A DNA stretch of 64,000 bases. Source: CAWJKP01 sp963843465. Its GTDB lineage: Bacteria > Planctomycetota > Planctomycetia > Pirellulales > Thermoguttaceae. The stretch covers positions 868,001 through 932,000 of the forward strand of contig CAWJKP010000002.1 in the NCBI GenBank assembly GCA_963843465.1, written 5' to 3'. Numbering within the stretch: position 1 is the stretch's first letter; each line of letters opens with the position of its first letter. Made by a program: the position numbers and the translations under genes. The notes under the pieces were generated by a model that had not been told where the DNA came from, did no database searches, and worked only from the letters and a program-made list of their open reading frames with translations. Of this stretch, positions 60,520-64,000 are shown piece after piece.

Positions 60520-62589
60520 ATGGCAACGATTTCCGAAGCATTGGCGATTGCGTTCCAACACCATCAGGCCGGTCGGCTACAAGCGGCCGAGCAGATTTAC
60601 CGGCAGATTCTCGCGCTCCAGCCGAACCATGCCGTTGGGTGGTATCTTCTCGGGGTGATTGCCCGCCAACTGGGCCAGCACGCGGTTGCCGTCGAGTACA
60701 TGGGGCGGGCGATAACTCTGAGTCCCGATGTGGCAAGCTATCGCGTTGACTGCGGCAATTCCTTGAAGGAGCAGGGCAAGCTGGACGAAGCGGTCGCCTG
60801 CTACCGCCGGGCGCTGGAATTGAAGCCGGACTATGCCGAGGCGCACTACAACCTCGGCAATACGCTGAACGACCAGGGAAAGCTGGACGAAGCGGTCGCC
60901 TGCTACCGCCGGGCAGTGGAACTAAGACCAGACTATGCCAAGGCACACTACAACCTGGGCAATGCCTTGAAGGACCAGGGGAAACTGGACGAAGCGGTGG
61001 CTTGCTTTCGTCGCGTAGTGGAGCTGAAGCCGGACTATGCCGACGCGCACAACAACCTGGGCAATGCCTTGAAGGACCAGGGGAAGTTGCACGAAGCGGT
61101 CGCCTGTTACCGCCGGGTACTGGAACTGCAACCGGACTTTGCCGAGGTTCACAGCAACCTGGGCAATGCCTTGAAGGACCAGGGGAAGCTGGACGAAGCG
61201 GCCGCCTGCTACCGCCGGGCGCTGGAACTGAAGCCGGACTATGCCGCGGTACACTACAACCTGGGTCTTGCGTTGAAGGACCAGGGGAAGCTGGACGAAG
61301 CGGCGGCCTGCTACCGCCGGGCTGTGGAACTGAAGCCGGACTATGCCGAGGCACACAACAACCTGGGCAACGCGTTGAAGGACCAGGGGAAGCTGGACGA
61401 AGCGGTCGCCTGCTGCCGCCGGGCATTGGAACTGAAGCCGGACTTTGCCGAGGCACACAGCAACCTGGGCAATGCGTTCGAGGAACAGGGGAATCTGGAC
61501 GAAGCGGTCGCCTGCTACCGCCGAGCACTGGAACTGAAGCCGGACTATGCCGCGGTGCACAACAACTTGGGCAACGCCTTCATGGGCCAGGGGAAACTGG
61601 ACGAAGCGATCGCCTGCTGCCACCGGGCTCTGGAACTGGAGCCGGACTTTGCCGATGCGCACGCAACTCTATCGCTATTGTCGCTGCTGACCGGGGATTT
61701 CCAGCGCGGCTGGGCCGAATACCAGTGGCGCCGCAAGACAAAACGCTACCTGCGGCGCGACTTTTCGCAGCCCCTCTGGGACGGGCAGCCGCTGCAAGGA
61801 AGAACCATCCTCCTCCATGCCGAGCAGGGATTTGGTGACACGATCCAATTCATCCGCTATGCGTCTCTGGTCAAGCAGGCCGGGGCCAGCGTACTCGTGG
61901 AATGTCAGAAGCCGCTCGTCCGGCTGCTGGCAGGCTGTCGCGGCGTCGATGCGTTGATCGGGCAGGGAGACGATCTCCCCCCATTTGACGTCCAGGCCCC
62001 GCTTTTGAGCCTGCCCGGCATCTTCCACACATCCCTGGGAACGATACCCGCTGATGTTCCCTACCTCTTCGCCGAGTCGGGCTTGGTAAAACACTGGCAG
62101 CAGGAATTGGGCGGCGTCGCCGGCTTCAAGGTTGGCATTGCCTGGCAAGGGAATCCCACGTTTCCGGATGATCGCGGCCGCTCGATCCCGGCAGGCTGTT
62201 TTGTGCCGCTTGCGAGTCTGCCCGGCACTCGCTTCTTCAGTCTGCAAAAGGGGGCGGGCGTGGAACAGTTGCAAGACGTGGCCGGCCAATTTCCGATCAC
62301 GGAACTGGGCAGCCGTTTGCAAGACTTCACGGATACGGCCGCCGTGATGATGAACTTGGACCTGGTGGTCACATCGGATACGGCGATTGCCCACCTGGCC
62401 GGGGCGCTGGGCGTACCCGTCTGGGTCGCGCTCCGCTTCATTCCCGACTGGCGCTGGCTGCTGGACCGCAACGACAGTCCCTGGTATCCGACGATGCGGC
62501 TGTTCCGGCAAGACAGCCGAGGAGATTGGCAAGGCGTATTCCGCAGGATTGAGGCCGCGATTGGCCAACAGATGGCCAGTCAAGCATAA
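60520..62589 (+). CDS. TPR protein with C-terminal glycosyltransferase-like domain
   Basis: A 689-residue protein. About eleven TPR units of 34 residues (A-V-A-C-Y-R-R-A-L-E-L-K-P-D-Y-A-E-A-H) cover residues 8-385. They are followed by a linker and a heptosyltransferase/GT-B-like domain with L-L-H-A-E-Q-G-F-G-D-T-I-Q-F, V-T-S-D-T-A-I-A-H-L-A-G-A-L-G and W-V-A-L. Such fusions probably modify proteins or glycans. It repeats in the next gene. Confidence 0.88.
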   Translation: MATISEALAIAFQHHQAGRLQAAEQIYRQILALQPNHAVGWYLLGVIARQLGQHAVAVEYMGRAITLSPDVASYRVDCGNSLKEQGKLDEAVACYRRALELKPDYAEAHYNLGNTLNDQGKLDEAVACYRRAVELRPDYAKAHYNLGNALKDQGKLDEAVACFRRVVELKPDYADAHNNLGNALKDQGKLHEAVACYRRVLELQPDFAEVHSNLGNALKDQGKLDEAAACYRRALELKPDYAAVHYNLGLALKDQGKLDEAAACYRRAVELKPDYAEAHNNLGNALKDQGKLDEAVACCRRALELKPDFAEAHSNLGNAFEEQGNLDEAVACYRRALELKPDYAAVHNNLGNAFMGQGKLDEAIACCHRALELEPDFADAHATLSLLSLLTGDFQRGWAEYQWRRKTKRYLRRDFSQPLWDGQPLQGRTILLHAEQGFGDTIQFIRYASLVKQAGASVLVECQKPLVRLLAGCRGVDALIGQGDDLPPFDVQAPLLSLPGIFHTSLGTIPADVPYLFAESGLVKHWQQELGGVAGFKVGIAWQGNPTFPDDRGRSIPAGCFVPLASLPGTRFFSLQKGAGVEQLQDVAGQFPITELGSRLQDFTDTAAVMMNLDLVVTSDTAIAHLAGALGVPVWVALRFIPDWRWLLDRNDSPWYPTMRLFRQDSRGDWQGVFRRIEAAIGQQMASQA

Positions 62590-62597
62590 TTTACGTT

Positions 62598-64000
62598 ATG
62601 GCGACGATTTCCGAAGCATTGGCGATTGCGATCGAGCACCATCAAGCCGGTCGGCTGGAAGCTGCCGAGCAGATCTATCGGCAAATCCTGCAGGCCGAGC
62701 CGAATCAAGCCGATGCGTGGCATCTTCTTGGTGTGATTGCTCACCAGGTGGGCAAGCACGAAGTTGGTGTGCAGTACATTGGACGGGCGATCGGGTTGAA
62801 CGGCAATGCGGTTGTCTTCCATAACAACTTGGGGGGAGCGTATCGTGCCTTGGGCAAGATACCTGACGCGGTCGCGTCCTACCGCCGAGCACTAGAATTG
62901 AAACCGGACTATGCCGAGGTACACAACAACTTGGGCGTTGCCTTGAAGGACCAGGGGAATCTGGACGAGGCGATCGCCTGCTACCGCCGGGCAGTGGAAC
63001 TGAAGCCGGACTTCGCCGAGGCACACAACAACCTGGGCAACGCCTTCAAGGACCAGGGAAATCTGCACGAGGCGGTCGCCTGCTACCGCCGCGCACTGGA
63101 ACTGAAGCCGGACTATGCCGAGGCACACAACAACCTGGGCGTTGCCCTCAGCGGCCAGGGAAATCTGGACGAAGCGGTCGCCCGCTATCGCCGGGCAGTA
63201 GAACTGAAGGCGGACTATGCCGAGGCACACAACAACCTGGGCGTTGCCTTGAGTGACCAGGGGAATCTGGACAAGGCGGTCGCCTGCTTCCGCCGGGCAC
63301 TGGAACTGAAGCCAGACTTTGCCGGGGCACACAATAACCTTGGCAATGCGTTGAAGGAGCAGAGGAAGTTGGACGAGGCGGCCGCCTGCCACCGCCGCGC
63401 CCTGGAACTGAAGCCGGACTTTGCCGAGGCACACAACAACCTGGGCCTTGCGTTGAAGGGCCAAGGGAAGCTGGACGAAGCGGTCGCCAGTTACCGCCGG
63501 GCCTTGCAACTGAGACCGGACTATGCCGAGGCGCACAGCAACCTGGGTCTTGCGTTGCACCATCAGGGGATGCTGAATGAAGCGGTCGCCTGCTACCGCC
63601 GGGCACTGGAATTGAGGCCGGGCTTTGCCGATGCTCACTGGAATCAATCGTTATGGTCGCTGCTGACCGGGGATTTCCAGCGCGGCTGGGCCGAATACGA
63701 GTGGCGTTGGAAAACCAAACAGTGTCCGCGGCGCGACTTTTCGCAGGCACTCTGGGACGGGCGGCCGCTGGAAGGAAGAACCATCCTCCTCCATGCCGAG
63801 CAGGGGCTGGGCGATACCATTCAGTTCGTCCGCTACGCTGCCCTGGTCAAGCACCGAGGCGGGGCCGTGATCGTCGAATGCCCAAAGCCGCTCTTGTCCC
63901 TCTTGAGAAGTTGCGCGGGCATTGATCGGTTGGTGGGACGAGGAGACGATCTCCCCCCATTTGACGTCCAGGCCCCGCTCTTGAGCCTGCCCGGCGTATT
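62598..64000 (+). CDS. TPR protein with glycosyltransferase-like domain, tandem copy (cut by window)
   Basis: Open to the window end, about 467 residues visible. It starts nine bases after the previous stop with the same M-A-T-I-S-E-A-L-A-I-A. About ten TPR units are followed by the start of the same transferase domain (L-L-H-A-E-Q-G-L-G-D-T-I-Q-F). It is a recent tandem duplicate with TPR units diverged and rearranged. Confidence 0.88.
   Translation, partial: MATISEALAIAIEHHQAGRLEAAEQIYRQILQAEPNQADAWHLLGVIAHQVGKHEVGVQYIGRAIGLNGNAVVFHNNLGGAYRALGKIPDAVASYRRALELKPDYAEVHNNLGVALKDQGNLDEAIACYRRAVELKPDFAEAHNNLGNAFKDQGNLHEAVACYRRALELKPDYAEAHNNLGVALSGQGNLDEAVARYRRAVELKADYAEAHNNLGVALSDQGNLDKAVACFRRALELKPDFAGAHNNLGNALKEQRKLDEAAACHRRALELKPDFAEAHNNLGLALKGQGKLDEAVASYRRALQLRPDYAEAHSNLGLALHHQGMLNEAVACYRRALELRPGFADAHWNQSLWSLLTGDFQRGWAEYEWRWKTKQCPRRDFSQALWDGRPLEGRTILLHAEQGLGDTIQFVRYAALVKHRGGAVIVECPKPLLSLLRSCAGIDRLVGRGDDLPPFDVQAPLLSLPGV

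Overview
The window looks like chromosomal DNA of a planctomycete (Pirellula/Gemmata-like relatives; no species can be named). The evidence is DUF1559-type proteins ending in an M-D-G-S-V-R motif, leucine-rich-repeat membrane proteins, PQQ/NHL propellers, TPR-glycosyltransferase fusions, a malectin-domain enzyme, high GC and many palindromic repeats.

Region 1 (about 1-19,200) is the most striking part: a fluoride-stress island. I find six copies of the crcB-motif (fluoride) riboswitch, three on each strand. Downstream of them lie a MutS-like pair, a HAD-like protein, a dynamin-like GTPase, an unknown Cys-rich protein with an FGE-fold protein, a UspA-metallophosphoesterase pair, and one operon of about 11 kb. 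That operon encodes a double cytidylate-kinase-like protein, six subunits of a hydrogenase-4/complex-I-like membrane complex whose Ni-binding cysteines are lost, two UspA proteins, the CrcB/Fluc fluoride channel and a DUF190 protein. Four of the units have a near-consensus sigma70-type promoter. Four riboswitches end in an intrinsic terminator, and two appear to hide the ribosome binding site instead.

Region 2 (about 19,200-32,900) is mostly non-coding DNA followed by an integrative element. It has a serine resolvase with a palindrome over its promoter, a sigma-like/HTH protein, a possible origin with CCGAAG repeats, a primase-helicase, a run of tiny tightly packed ORFs and a tyrosine recombinase. 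No capsid or conjugation genes are seen.

Region 3 (about 33,000-39,400) has an LRR membrane protein, NifS and NifU (Fe-S assembly), an ExbB/ExbD/ExbD set and a small zinc-finger protein. Region 4 (39,400-45,930) has a secreted beta-trefoil-like protein and a five-gene operon of PQQ-propeller, NHL-propeller, Tat Cys-rich, Tat ferredoxin and NosR/NapH-like proteins. Three of its genes carry palindromic repeats translated in frame. Region 5 (46,260-51,360) has a MazEF-like pair, a duplicated membrane/DUF1559 gene pair, tRNA-Asp and two small genes each broken by an in-frame TAG. Region 6 (51,386-60,402) holds carbohydrate-active and DUF2284 genes, and region 7 (60,520-64,000) two tandem TPR-glycosyltransferase genes, the second cut by the window end.

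Several long genes carry single-base frameshifts (near 2,020, 13,842, 52,490, 53,220, 53,465 and 55,700). Sequencing error is a real possibility and should be excluded before calling them pseudogenes.
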